This document shows, one piece after another, positions 1-7,613 of a stretch of DNA of 24,753 bases. The stretch's first letter is position 1. The number at the start of each line of letters is the position of its first letter. The notes beneath the pieces were generated by a model, which worked only from the letters and a program-made list of their open reading frames with translations, was not told the DNA's origin and ran no database searches. This DNA is from an uncultured bacterium (GTDB lineage Bacteria > Bacillota > Clostridia > Lachnospirales > Lachnospiraceae). The position numbers and the translations under genes are program-made. The stretch covers positions 1 through 24,753 of the forward strand of contig CAMGRE010000008.1 in the NCBI GenBank assembly GCA_946061355.1, written 5' to 3'.

Positions 1-78
1 TGTTATCATTCTTCTTACTGAAGATACAATACGCTCGTATCATACCACGGTTTGTAAAAGGTGACAATAGATTTTAAC

Positions 79-120
79 CTTGAGTTTCCGCAGTTACGGA
101 TAAAGCTGCGGAAACTCAAG
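79..120. repeat. Perfect 15-bp inverted repeat (hairpin) upstream of hisS
   Basis: The arms CTTGAGTTTCCGCAG (79-93) and CTGCGGAAACTCAAG (106-120) are perfect reverse complements separated by 12 nt. The stem would be very stable in RNA. No clear run of T follows it on either strand, so it is not a textbook intrinsic terminator. It most likely ends the transcript of a gene lying to the left of the window. No gene is visible in bases 1-131. Confidence 0.55.
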
Positions 121-131
121 TTGCATTATGC

Positions 132-160
132 TTGAATTTTATATGGAAAGAGTGTAAAAT
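132..160 (+). promoter_or_regulatory. Probable sigma-A promoter for hisS-aspS
   Basis: A -35-like TTGAAT (132-137) and a -10-like TAAAAT (155-160) are 17 nt apart. They lie just after the upstream hairpin and about 35 nt before the hisS start. Spacing is ideal, and each box differs only slightly from consensus. This would put the transcription start near 167. Confidence 0.5.
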
Positions 161-194
161 CGGTAAGGAATATGATATAGAAGGAGAAGTTTAC

Positions 195-1457
195 ATGGCA
201 CTGAGCAAAAAGCCGGTTACGGGAATGAAAGATATCCTGCCTGCGGAGATGCAGATCAGGGATTACGTGATCGGAGTGATCAAAGAAACGTATGCGAAAT
301 TCGGATTTACTTCCATTGAAACACCCTGTGTGGAGAACATTGCGAACTTAAGCAGCAAACAGGGCGGCGAGAATGAGAAGCTGATCTTTAAGATATTAAA
401 AAGAGGAGAGAAGCTGAACCTGGAGACGGCACAGACGGAGGCAGATCTCGTGGACGGCGGTCTGCGCTATGACCTGACCGTGCCGCTGGTGCGTTATTAC
501 TCCAATCATGCGAATGAGCTGCCCTCTCCGTTCAAGGCATTGCAGATGGGCAATGTGTGGCGTGCGGACAGACCGCAGAGAGGACGCTACCGCCAGTTCA
601 TGCAGTGCGATATCGATATTCTCGGAGAGCCGTCCAATCTGGCGGAGATCGAGCTGATCCTTGCGACGACAACGACGCTCGGCAAACTCGGCTTCAGGAA
701 TTTCCAGATCAGGATCAACGAGAGGCGGATCCTCAAAGCGATGGCGGCTTACAGCGGTTTCGCTGAGGAAGATTACGATACGGTATTTATCATTCTGGAC
801 AAGATGGATAAGATCGGTCTGGAGGGCGTGAAGGCGGAACTTGCGGAGAGCGGTTTTGATCAGGCTGCGATTGAGAAGTATGTCGGTCTCTTTGAGGGAC
901 TTGAGAGTGCACAGGACGGCCTTTCCTATCTGGCGGACACGCTCGCGGGCGTGCTGGAAGAGGACGTGGGAGAGAGCCTTCAGGAGATCATAGACAGCGT
1001 GAAGGCGACGAAAGCGTCGGAGTTTGAGATTGTGTTTGATCCCACGCTGGTGAGAGGAATGTCTTATTATACGGGAACGATCTTTGAGATCGCCATGCCG
1101 GAGTTCGGCGGCAGCTGCGGAGGCGGCGGGCGTTACGACAAGATGGTCGGGAAATTTACCGGCAAGGACGTCCCGGCGTGCGGTTTTTCCATCGGATTTG
1201 AGCGGATTATCCTGCTGCTCATGGAGAGCGGTTTCCAGGTGCCGGGTAAACCTGCCAAGACGGCATTTTTGATCGAGAAGGGTGTGTCCGGGCAGATGCT
1301 TTGCGATGTGATCGCTCAGGCACAGAAGGAGCGGCAGAACGGTACGCAGGTGCTCGTTGCGCGCATGAACAAGAATAAGAAGTTCCAGAAGGAGCAGCTG
1401 ACGGCGGAAGGCTATCAGGAGTTCAGAGAGTTTTATAAAAATCCCTTACAGCAGTAA
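195..1457 (+). CDS. hisS: Histidine--tRNA ligase
   Basis: Charges tRNA-His with histidine in the cytoplasm; class II synthetase, 420 aa from this start. The ATG at 195 is preceded by AAGGAG at 181-186 with good spacing. An in-frame TTG at 132 would add 21 residues but lacks support and lies in the promoter. Motif 2 (GNVWRADRPQRGRYRQF, about residues 119-135) continues into QCDID. The histidine-specific segment LVRGMSYYTGTIFE is at about 285-298, followed by the glycine-rich GGSCGGGGRYD. The QCDID ending of motif 2 resembles the eukaryote/archaea-like subtype more than the common bacterial form (QFGVE). The region after the catalytic core (about 350-420) is shorter and more divergent than a usual anticodon-binding domain. 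aspS follows after 30 nt, a common synthetase pair in Bacillota. Confidence 0.95.
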   Translation: MALSKKPVTGMKDILPAEMQIRDYVIGVIKETYAKFGFTSIETPCVENIANLSSKQGGENEKLIFKILKRGEKLNLETAQTEADLVDGGLRYDLTVPLVRYYSNHANELPSPFKALQMGNVWRADRPQRGRYRQFMQCDIDILGEPSNLAEIELILATTTTLGKLGFRNFQIRINERRILKAMAAYSGFAEEDYDTVFIILDKMDKIGLEGVKAELAESGFDQAAIEKYVGLFEGLESAQDGLSYLADTLAGVLEEDVGESLQEIIDSVKATKASEFEIVFDPTLVRGMSYYTGTIFEIAMPEFGGSCGGGGRYDKMVGKFTGKDVPACGFSIGFERIILLLMESGFQVPGKPAKTAFLIEKGVSGQMLCDVIAQAQKERQNGTQVLVARMNKNKKFQKEQLTAEGYQEFREFYKNPLQQ

Positions 1458-1487
1458 GGATAAGTATGCAGGAGGCATAGGATAAAA

Positions 1488-3296
1488 ATGGCAGAAGCAA
1501 TGAAGGGTCTCAAGAGGACCCACAGATGTACGGAAGTGACCGTCGGGGATGTGGGAAGCACCGTCACCGTCATGGGATGGGTGCAGAAGCAGAGAAACAA
1601 GGGAGGAATCATCTTTGTGGATCTGCGGGACCGCTCCGGAATCTTACAGATTATATTTGAGGAGAGCGACTGTGGCGCGGAGAATTTTGCCAAGGCAGAA
1701 ACCTTGCGAAGCGAGTTCGTGATCGCGGTGGTAGGTAAGGTTGAGAAAAGGGCGGGCGCCGTCAATGAGAATCTCGCAACAGGCGAGATCGAGATCAGGG
1801 CAGAGCAGGTACGTATCCTGTCGGAAGCGCTGACACCGCCGTTCCCCATTGAGGCTAATTCCAAGACAAAAGAGGAGCTTCGCTTAAAATACCGTTATCT
1901 GGACCTTCGCCGTCCGGATATCCAGCGCAATATCATGCTCAGGAGCAAGATCGTTGCAAATATCAGAAAGTTTATGACAGAAGAAGGATTCCTTGAGATC
2001 GAGACACCGATCTTAGGCAAGTCCACGCCCGAGGGAGCCAGGGATTACCTTGTGCCGAGTCGTGTGCATCCGGGAACCTTTTACGGACTGCCGCAGTCAC
2101 CGCAGCTCTTTAAGCAGCTGCTGATGTGCTCCGGGTATGACCGGTATTTCCAGATCGCGAAATGCTTCCGTGACGAGGATCTGCGTGCGGACAGACAGCC
2201 GGAGTTTACCCAGGTGGATATGGAACTTTCCTTCGTTGACGTTGATGATGTGATCGAGGTGAACGAGAGACTCTTACAATATGTATGCAAGGAAGCGATC
2301 GGTCTGGATGTTCCCCTTCCGATTCCCAGGATGACCTGGAAGGAAGCGATGGAGCGTTTCGGCTCCGACAAGCCGGACACCCGGTTCGGAATGGAGCTTG
2401 TGAATGTATCGGATGTCGTGAAGGGATGCGGCTTTGGCGTGTTTACGTCGGCGCTGGAAGCAGGCGGTTCCGTGCGCGGTATCAATGCGAAAGGTCAGGC
2501 GGAGATGCCGAGGAAGAAGATTGATGCGCTGGTTGATTTTGCCAAGGGCTATGGCGCGAAAGGTCTCGCATATCTGAGTGTGCTGCCGGACGGAACGTAC
2601 AAGTCTTCCTTTGCGAAGTTTATGACGGAGGAGGAACTGAAGGCGCTCGTTGCTGCGATGGACGGTGAACCCGGAGATCTGCTGCTCTTTGCTGCGGACA
2701 AGGATACGATCGTGTTCAGTGTGCTCGGCGCTCTGCGTCTGGAGGTCGGCGAGCAGATGGGCCTCATCGATCATGATAAATTCAATTTCCTATGGGTAAC
2801 AGAGTTCCCGTTGCTTGAGTGGAGCGAGGAGGAGAACCGGTTTGTGGCGGTTCATCATCCGTTCACAATGCCGATGGATGAAGATTTGCAGTACATTGAC
2901 ACAGATCCGGGCAGAGTGCGCGCCAAGGCGTATGACATTGTCCTGAACGGAACGGAGCTGGGCGGTGGATCTGTGCGTATCTATCAGAGTGATGTGCAGG
3001 AGAAGATGTTTGAGGTGCTGGGCTTCACCAAAGAGGATGCCCACAACCGTTTCGGTTTCCTGTTGGATGCCTTCAAATACGGTGTTCCGCCTCACGCAGG
3101 ACTGGCTTACGGACTGGACCGTATGGTGATGCTGCTTGTGAAAGCGGACAGTATCAGGGAGGTTATGGCGTTCCCGAAGGTGAAAGATGCTTCCTGTCTG
3201 ATGACAAATGCGCCCGATGTGGTGGATGAGGTACAGCTCAAGGAGCTGCATCTGGAACTTGCACCGGAATCCGACAAGGCAGAGGACAGCGAGTAG
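1488..3296 (+). CDS. aspS: Aspartate--tRNA ligase
   Basis: Charges tRNA-Asp; bacterial-type class II synthetase of 602 aa, the normal length. It has an N-terminal OB anticodon-binding domain (about 1-110, with GWVQKQRNKGGIIFVDLRDR), the catalytic core with motif 2 FRDEDLRADRQPEFTQ (from about 227), an inserted GAD domain (about 295-420), and motif 3 GLAYGLDRM (from about 538). The ATG at 1488 has AGGAGG at 1470-1475, a slightly long 12-nt spacing; a second in-frame ATG at 1500 is possible but family members usually include the MAEAMKGLKRTHR start. Only 30 nt separate it from hisS, so the two are probably co-transcribed. No clear terminator follows. Confidence 0.96.
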   Translation: MAEAMKGLKRTHRCTEVTVGDVGSTVTVMGWVQKQRNKGGIIFVDLRDRSGILQIIFEESDCGAENFAKAETLRSEFVIAVVGKVEKRAGAVNENLATGEIEIRAEQVRILSEALTPPFPIEANSKTKEELRLKYRYLDLRRPDIQRNIMLRSKIVANIRKFMTEEGFLEIETPILGKSTPEGARDYLVPSRVHPGTFYGLPQSPQLFKQLLMCSGYDRYFQIAKCFRDEDLRADRQPEFTQVDMELSFVDVDDVIEVNERLLQYVCKEAIGLDVPLPIPRMTWKEAMERFGSDKPDTRFGMELVNVSDVVKGCGFGVFTSALEAGGSVRGINAKGQAEMPRKKIDALVDFAKGYGAKGLAYLSVLPDGTYKSSFAKFMTEEELKALVAAMDGEPGDLLLFAADKDTIVFSVLGALRLEVGEQMGLIDHDKFNFLWVTEFPLLEWSEEENRFVAVHHPFTMPMDEDLQYIDTDPGRVRAKAYDIVLNGTELGGGSVRIYQSDVQEKMFEVLGFTKEDAHNRFGFLLDAFKYGVPPHAGLAYGLDRMVMLLVKADSIREVMAFPKVKDASCLMTNAPDVVDEVQLKELHLELAPESDKAEDSE

Positions 3297-3388
3297 CCTG
3301 CCCGGAATCCGGCAATTCAAAAATGAATAAACTGCACCATTCTATCTGAAAAAGCATATGCTATAGAAAGACGTCTATGGAGTTTTTT

Positions 3389-3931
3389 ATGGCAATTACG
3401 ATCGTGCTCGACGCGGGCCATGGCGGGGCGAATCCCGGCGCGGTCTACGAGGGAAGACAGGAGAAGGATGATGCGTTGGCGTTAACACTGGCAATCGGGA
3501 ATTATCTGCAGAATGCCGGTGTTAATGTGGTATATACGAGAACCGAGGATGTGTACGAGACGCCTTACCGGAAGGCGCAGGAGGCAAACTGGGCGGGAGC
3601 GGATTATTTTATTTCCATCCACCGTAACTCCAGTGCGTATCCCAACACGTATTCCGGAGTGGAATCGCTTGTTTACAGTGATGTGGGGATCGCCGGTATC
3701 ATGGCGCGCAACATCAACAGGCAGTTGTCTTATCTGGGATTTCAGAACCTCGGTGTGACGGAACGTCCGAATCTGATCGTGTTAAACAGTACCGAGATGC
3801 CGGCCGTGCTGGTGGAGGTCGGCTTTATCAATACGGATGCGGACAATGTTCTGTTTGATGCGGAGTTTGACGCGATCGCGCAGGCGATCGCCTACGGAAT
3901 ATTGGAATCAATCTACATGGAGCTTGAATAA
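3389..3931 (+). CDS. N-acetylmuramoyl-L-alanine amidase (Amidase_3), no signal peptide
   Basis: Zinc amidase fold that cuts the bond between N-acetylmuramic acid and L-alanine in peptidoglycan. In a 180-aa reading the zinc ligands are visible: H11 in DAGHGG, E25 in RQEKD and H78 in SIHRN. The catalytic glutamate is E143 in VEVGFIN. The whole protein is the catalytic domain. It begins directly with the first beta strand, with no signal peptide, transmembrane segment or wall-binding repeats. The start at 3389 has GGAG six bases upstream; an in-frame ATG at 3377 would add four residues but has no ribosome site. It is related to the CwlD/CwlB catalytic family. Its substrate and export route are not evident: it could act inside, be released by lysis, or leave by an unusual route. 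ktrB starts 8 nt after its stop. Confidence 0.9.
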   Translation: MAITIVLDAGHGGANPGAVYEGRQEKDDALALTLAIGNYLQNAGVNVVYTRTEDVYETPYRKAQEANWAGADYFISIHRNSSAYPNTYSGVESLVYSDVGIAGIMARNINRQLSYLGFQNLGVTERPNLIVLNSTEMPAVLVEVGFINTDADNVLFDAEFDAIAQAIAYGILESIYMELE

Positions 3932-3939
3932 TCATTCCT

Positions 3940-5298
3940 ATGAAAAAACGATTACAGCAAAAAAAGAATAGCGGTCTGTCACAGATTCAGATCATAGCGC
4001 TTGGATTTTTCCTGATTATTATGGCGGGAACCTTTCTGCTGATGCTTCCCTTTTCCTCAAAGGGACAGCCGGCATCGTTTTTGACCGCGCTGTTTACAGC
4101 CACCAGCGCAACCTGTGTGACAGGTCTGGTCGTGGTGGATACCTTCTGCAGTTGGACTCTTTTCGGACAGCTTGTGATCCTGTGTCTGATACAGGTCGGC
4201 GGTCTCGGATTTGTGACGATTGCCGTGTTCTTCTCCATCTATATCAGACGGACCATCTCCCTTCGGGAGAGAGGACTGATGCAGGAGAGTGTGAACACGC
4301 TGCAGATCGCGGGCGTGGTCCGTCTGGCAAAGCTGATCGTTAAGGGAACGCTTCTGTTTGAAGGGGTCGGGGCCATTTTGCTGGCGATCCGTTTCATTCC
4401 GCGTTTCGGTCCGGCGAGGGGCATCTATTTCGGTATCTTTCATTCGGTATCCGCTTTCTGTAACGCGGGCTTTGACCTGATGGGAGAGGCGACGGGCGAG
4501 TACAGTTCGCTCGTGTCCTATGTCGGCGATCCTGTGGTGAATCTGACGATCATGACACTGATTGTGATCGGTGGTATCGGCTTTGTTGTGTGGGACGATG
4601 TCCGGAATAAAGGACTGTGTTTCCACAGCTATAAATTACAGACGAAGATTGTGGTGACATTGACGGCGGTTCTGATCTTTGGCGGTGCGGGTGCGTTCTG
4701 GCTGCTGGAAAGGGAGCATCTGATGGCGAATATGACGGTTTCCGAGTCGGTGTTTGCCTCCCTGTTCAGTTCTGTGACCGCGAGAACGGCGGGATTCAAT
4801 ACGATCGATACGGGAGCTCTGACCTCCGGCAGCAAACTGCTCACCATTGTGCTGATGTTTATCGGCGGCAGCCCCGGTTCCACGGCGGGCGGTATCAAGA
4901 CGACAACGATCATGGTGCTCGTCATGTATGCGATCAGCACGCTGAGCAATCAGAGCGGCTGCAATGTGTTTGACCGGAGAGTGCCGGAGGATATGGTGCG
5001 CAAGGCTGGTGTCGTACTGATCCTGAATCTGGGACTTGCCATTACCGCGGGCGTGCTCATCTGCGGTCTGCAGCCGCATATCCCGATGGATTCGGTCCTG
5101 TTTGAAGTGTTCTCCGCGATCGGTACGGTGGGAATGTCGACCGGGATCACCAGGGAACTGGGAACAGCTTCGCGGTATATTATCATTTTCCTGATGTACT
5201 GCGGCAGGATCGGCAGTATGACGTTCGCACTGAGTTTCACCAGACGCAAAAATGTAAATCCGGTTCAGCTTCCGGTGGGACACCTGCCTGTGGGCTGA
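3940..5298 (+). CDS. ktrB: Potassium uptake protein, TrkH/KtrB family
   Basis: Membrane pore subunit for K+ (possibly Na+-coupled) uptake, 452 aa, a KtrB-like length. Four selectivity-filter repeats of the M1-P-M2 type can be read: TSATCVTG (55-62), then VSAFCNAGFD, VTARTAGFNT and FSAIGTVGMSTG. Each keeps the conserved filter glycine. The partner ktrA lies downstream. The start codon has little Shine-Dalgarno sequence, and the only 8-nt gap after the amidase stop suggests translational coupling. The C-terminus ends in the short repeat LPVGHLPVG. After the TGA stop the same frame stays open for 33 more codons through a tandem repeat. Confidence 0.93.
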   Translation: MKKRLQQKKNSGLSQIQIIALGFFLIIMAGTFLLMLPFSSKGQPASFLTALFTATSATCVTGLVVVDTFCSWTLFGQLVILCLIQVGGLGFVTIAVFFSIYIRRTISLRERGLMQESVNTLQIAGVVRLAKLIVKGTLLFEGVGAILLAIRFIPRFGPARGIYFGIFHSVSAFCNAGFDLMGEATGEYSSLVSYVGDPVVNLTIMTLIVIGGIGFVVWDDVRNKGLCFHSYKLQTKIVVTLTAVLIFGGAGAFWLLEREHLMANMTVSESVFASLFSSVTARTAGFNTIDTGALTSGSKLLTIVLMFIGGSPGSTAGGIKTTTIMVLVMYAISTLSNQSGCNVFDRRVPEDMVRKAGVVLILNLGLAITAGVLICGLQPHIPMDSVLFEVFSAIGTVGMSTGITRELGTASRYIIIFLMYCGRIGSMTFALSFTRRKNVNPVQLPVGHLPVG

Positions 5299-5304
5299 TA
5301 CGGC

Positions 5305-5376
5305 CGGAGCAGGAAAAACCGGGCGGCAGCGCAATGTGGGCGGAGCAGGAAAAACCGGGCGGCAGCGCAATGTGGG
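5305..5376 (+). repeat. Tandem direct repeat, two exact 36-bp copies
   Basis: Copies at 5305-5340 and 5341-5376 are identical, each starting CGGAGCAGGAAAAACCGGG; a third copy begins (CGGA) and breaks off at 5380. The repeat lies between the ktrB stop and ktrA. Its length is a multiple of three, so the ktrB frame stays open through it until TAG at 5398-5400, and would read GRSRKNRAAAQC twice if the TGA at 5296 were bypassed. It may simply be a recent slippage or duplication product. Confidence 0.9.
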
Positions 5377-5428
5377 CGGAAACGCGGACGTGACCGATAG
5401 AGAATGAAATTGATGGAGGAAATAAGAT

Positions 5429-6082
5429 ATGAAGACGGCGCTTATTATCGGAATGGGGAAATTCGGACATCATCTGTGCCACAGGCTGGTTTCTCTCGGG
5501 AATCAGGTGATGATCGTGGATGAGAATGAGGAAGCACTGGAAGATATGGTGGAGGAAGTGACCAGCGCCAAGATCGGAGACTGTACGAAGGAAGATGTGC
5601 TCAAGACGTTGGGAGTCGGCAATTTTGATTACTGCTTTGTCTGTATCGGTAATAACTTCCAGAGCAGTCTGGAGATTACCAGCCTCCTGAAGGAGATGGG
5701 AGCAAAGCATGTGATCAGCAAGGCGGTGCGTGACATTCAGGCAAAGTTCCTGCTGCGAAACGGCGCCGATGAAGTGATCTATCCCGACAGGGATATCGCG
5801 GAGCGTCTGGCAGTCAGATGTTCGGTGAGCAATGTCTTTGATTATATTGAACTGACCAAGGAATATTCCATCTATGAGATCCTTCCGTTAAAGGAGTGGA
5901 TCGGCAAATCCGTTATGGAATTGAATTTCCGCGCGGTGTACCATGTGAATATTCTGGGAGTCAAAGAGGGCAACCATACGAACTTTATGATTCCCGCAGA
6001 TCATGTCTTCAAAGAAGGAGAACATCTGATCGTCATGGGAGACAATGATGATGTGTTTAAGATATTGAAAAGACTGAACTGA
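5429..6082 (+). CDS. ktrA: Potassium channel gating subunit, TrkA/KtrA (RCK) family
   Basis: Cytoplasmic nucleotide-binding ring subunit that gates the KtrB pore in response to nucleotides. At 217 aa it has one RCK unit, as in KtrA, rather than the doubled unit of enterobacterial TrkA. The Rossmann motif GMGKFG is at residues 8-13, with the ribose-binding acidic residue D31 (IVDENEE). The RCK C-terminal (TrkA_C) domain covers about 136-217. The ATG at 5429 has GGAGGA eight bases upstream. It sits 130 nt after ktrB, with the 36-bp tandem repeat in the gap, and probably shares its transcript. Confidence 0.94.
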   Translation: MKTALIIGMGKFGHHLCHRLVSLGNQVMIVDENEEALEDMVEEVTSAKIGDCTKEDVLKTLGVGNFDYCFVCIGNNFQSSLEITSLLKEMGAKHVISKAVRDIQAKFLLRNGADEVIYPDRDIAERLAVRCSVSNVFDYIELTKEYSIYEILPLKEWIGKSVMELNFRAVYHVNILGVKEGNHTNFMIPADHVFKEGEHLIVMGDNDDVFKILKRLN

Positions 6083-6162
6083 TCTTTGGAAAAATAAGGG
6101 AATCCTATCCGAACCATACCCACAGGATATGGTAAGTATAAAAATTTGGTATATCAAAAAAG

Positions 6163-6191
6163 TTGACAAAAAACTCCCCGGCGTATAATAT
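6163..6191 (+). promoter_or_regulatory. Strong sigma-A promoter for the liv operon
   Basis: A perfect -35 TTGACA (6163-6168) is followed by overlapping -10 candidates: TATAAT (6184-6189, 15-nt spacer) or TAATAT (6186-6191, 17-nt spacer). The start codon of livJ is about 37 nt downstream of these. Upstream, ACCATA/TATGGT (6113-6118 and 6128-6133) form a 6-bp inverted repeat that might be an operator, but support is weak. Confidence 0.8.
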
Positions 6192-6227
6192 ATAGTGCAA
6201 AAAACAAGGCAAATGGAGGAGTTTATT

Positions 6228-7430
6228 ATGAAAAAAAGATTTTTGAGCCTTGTTGTGGCATCAGTTGTTGCAGCTGCTTCCATCACAGGATGCGGCAGTG
6301 CAGCAGGATCTGATACCGCAGCAACAACACAGCAGGCAGAGAGCACAGATACAGCCGCAGCAGCGGGAACAGCCTTCAAAGTAGGCGGGATCGGACCTGT
6401 GACCGGCGGTGCGGCAATTTACGGACAGGCAGTTAAGAATGGTGCCCAGCTTGCAGTTGATGAGATCAATGCGGCAGGCGGCGTGAACGGCGCTACACTG
6501 GAACTGAACTTCCAGGATGATGAGCATGATGCTGAGAAGGCTGTCAATGCTTACAACACATTGAAGGACTGGGGAATGCAGATGCTCCTCGGTACCGTGA
6601 CAAGTACTCCCTGTATCGCAGTAAGCGAGAAGGCTAAGGATGACAACATGTTCCTGCTGACACCTTCAGGTTCCGCAGTGGATTGCGTAAAGTATGACAA
6701 TGCTTTCCGTGTATGCTTCTCCGATCCTGACCAGGGTGCAAAATCAGCACAGTATATCGGTGAGAACAAGCTTGCTACGAAGGTAGCGGTTATCTATAAC
6801 AGCTCTGACGTATATTCTTCCGGAATTTATCAGACATTTGCGGCAGAGGCTCCGAACCAGGGCATTGAGGTGGTATCCGCTGAGGCGTTTACCGCAGACA
6901 GCAACACAGATTTCTCCGTACAGCTTCAGAAGGCAAAGGATGCAGGCGCTGAGCTCGTATTCCTTCCGATCTACTATACAGAGGCTTCCATCATCTTAGG
7001 ACAGGCAGACAAGATGGGCTATGATCCGATGTTCTTCGGATGCGACGGTCTTGACGGACTGCTTACCGTTGAGGATTTTGATACGGCGCTGGCAGAGGAT
7101 GTTATGCTTCTGACACCGTTCGCAGCAGATGCGCAGGATGAGCTGACACAGAACTTCGTAAAGGCTTATCAGGACGCATACGGCGAGACCCCGAACCAGT
7201 TCGCAGCGGACGCTTATGACGGAATCTATGCGATGAAGGCAGCGATCGAGCAGAGCGGTGTGACACCCGATATGAGCGCTTCCGATATCTGTGACGCATT
7301 CAAGGGTGCGATGACCCAGATCAAGATCGATGGTCTTACCGGTGCAGAAATGACCTGGAGTGCGGAAGGTGAGCCGAACAAAGCTCCCAAGGCTGTTAAG
7401 ATCAAGGATGGCGCTTATACAGCAATGTAA
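6228..7430 (+). CDS. livJ: Branched-chain amino acid ABC transporter, substrate-binding lipoprotein
   Basis: Extracytoplasmic receptor (periplasmic-binding fold type I, Leu/Ile/Val-binding family) that hands its ligand to LivHM. The 400-aa protein starts at ATG 6228, with GGAGGA seven bases upstream. It has a lipoprotein signal peptide: basic MKKR, a hydrophobic stretch, and lipobox ITGC with the lipid-carrying Cys at residue 22. A low-complexity Ala/Thr/Ser/Gln linker (about 23-48) follows before the mature domain (FKVGGIGPVTGGAAIYGQAV). The family call is firm, but the true ligand (Leu/Ile/Val, another amino acid or a small amide) cannot be read from sequence. First gene of a livJHMGF operon with its own strong promoter. 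Confidence 0.94.
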   Translation: MKKRFLSLVVASVVAAASITGCGSAAGSDTAATTQQAESTDTAAAAGTAFKVGGIGPVTGGAAIYGQAVKNGAQLAVDEINAAGGVNGATLELNFQDDEHDAEKAVNAYNTLKDWGMQMLLGTVTSTPCIAVSEKAKDDNMFLLTPSGSAVDCVKYDNAFRVCFSDPDQGAKSAQYIGENKLATKVAVIYNSSDVYSSGIYQTFAAEAPNQGIEVVSAEAFTADSNTDFSVQLQKAKDAGAELVFLPIYYTEASIILGQADKMGYDPMFFGCDGLDGLLTVEDFDTALAEDVMLLTPFAADAQDELTQNFVKAYQDAYGETPNQFAADAYDGIYAMKAAIEQSGVTPDMSASDICDAFKGAMTQIKIDGLTGAEMTWSAEGEPNKAPKAVKIKDGAYTAM

Positions 7431-7451
7431 GTGACCGATCTGAACATAGGC

Positions 7452-7467
7452 TTCCGGTATACCGGAA
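7452..7467. repeat. Perfect 16-bp palindrome after livJ
   Basis: TTCCGGTATACCGGAA is fully self-complementary, 21 nt after the livJ stop. It could be a protein-binding site or a small RNA hairpin (CCGG stem). It is the first of three inverted repeats in the livJ-livH spacer. Confidence 0.6.
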
Positions 7468-7496
7468 TACAAAATGATTGAAATGGAATGCAGACT

Positions 7497-7541
7497 AAGG
7501 TACAATGTGAAAGGGAAAGGGCCCGGGTAGCACTGTACCTT
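7497..7541 (+). repeat. Inverted repeat (8-bp arms) in livJ-livH spacer
   Basis: AAGGTACA (7497-7504) pairs with TGTACCTT (7534-7541). A further GTG/CAC pairing lies inside, separated by a 2-nt bulge. The loop contains the GC-rich AGGGCCCGGG. It is the middle of three structures between livJ and livH and may protect the livJ message or act as an attenuator together with the next hairpin. Confidence 0.5.
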
Positions 7542-7552
7542 TCTGTATTCAT

Positions 7553-7588
7553 GACAGCAGAAGTCCGCAGGCCGGACATTTTGCTGTT
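7553..7588 (+). terminator. Partial terminator or mRNA-stabilising hairpin between livJ and livH
   Basis: GTCCG (7563-7567) and CGGAC (7573-7577) form the core around a 5-nt loop. The stem continues outward after one bulged A as CAGCAGAA (7555-7562) against TTTTGCTG (7579-7586), and can extend by two weaker pairs. That gives about 13-15 base pairs, followed by TTTATTATAAAG. This fits a leaky terminator or 3'-end protector, which would give more binding protein than permease. Read-through is expected because livH has no evident promoter of its own. Confidence 0.6.
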
Positions 7589-7613
7589 TATTATAAAGTT
7601 AAGAGGTGTCTTT

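Noticed and set aside
3299..3316. Small GC-rich hairpin after aspS
   Set aside because: Short bulged stem with a 3-nt loop and no T-run; too weak to call a terminator.
4636..5370. Minus-strand open frame opposite ktrB, running into the tandem repeat
   Set aside because: Shadow of ktrB with unnatural composition; the repeated segment merely reflects the 36-bp repeat.
6113..6133. ACCATA/TATGGT inverted repeat upstream of the livJ promoter as a terminator for ktrA
   Set aside because: Only six pairs and no T-run; at best a weak operator candidate.
7488..7613. Possible N-terminal extension of livH
   Set aside because: It would add 42 charged residues unlike LivH proteins and run through two hairpins; AAGAGGTG before 7614 supports the shorter start.
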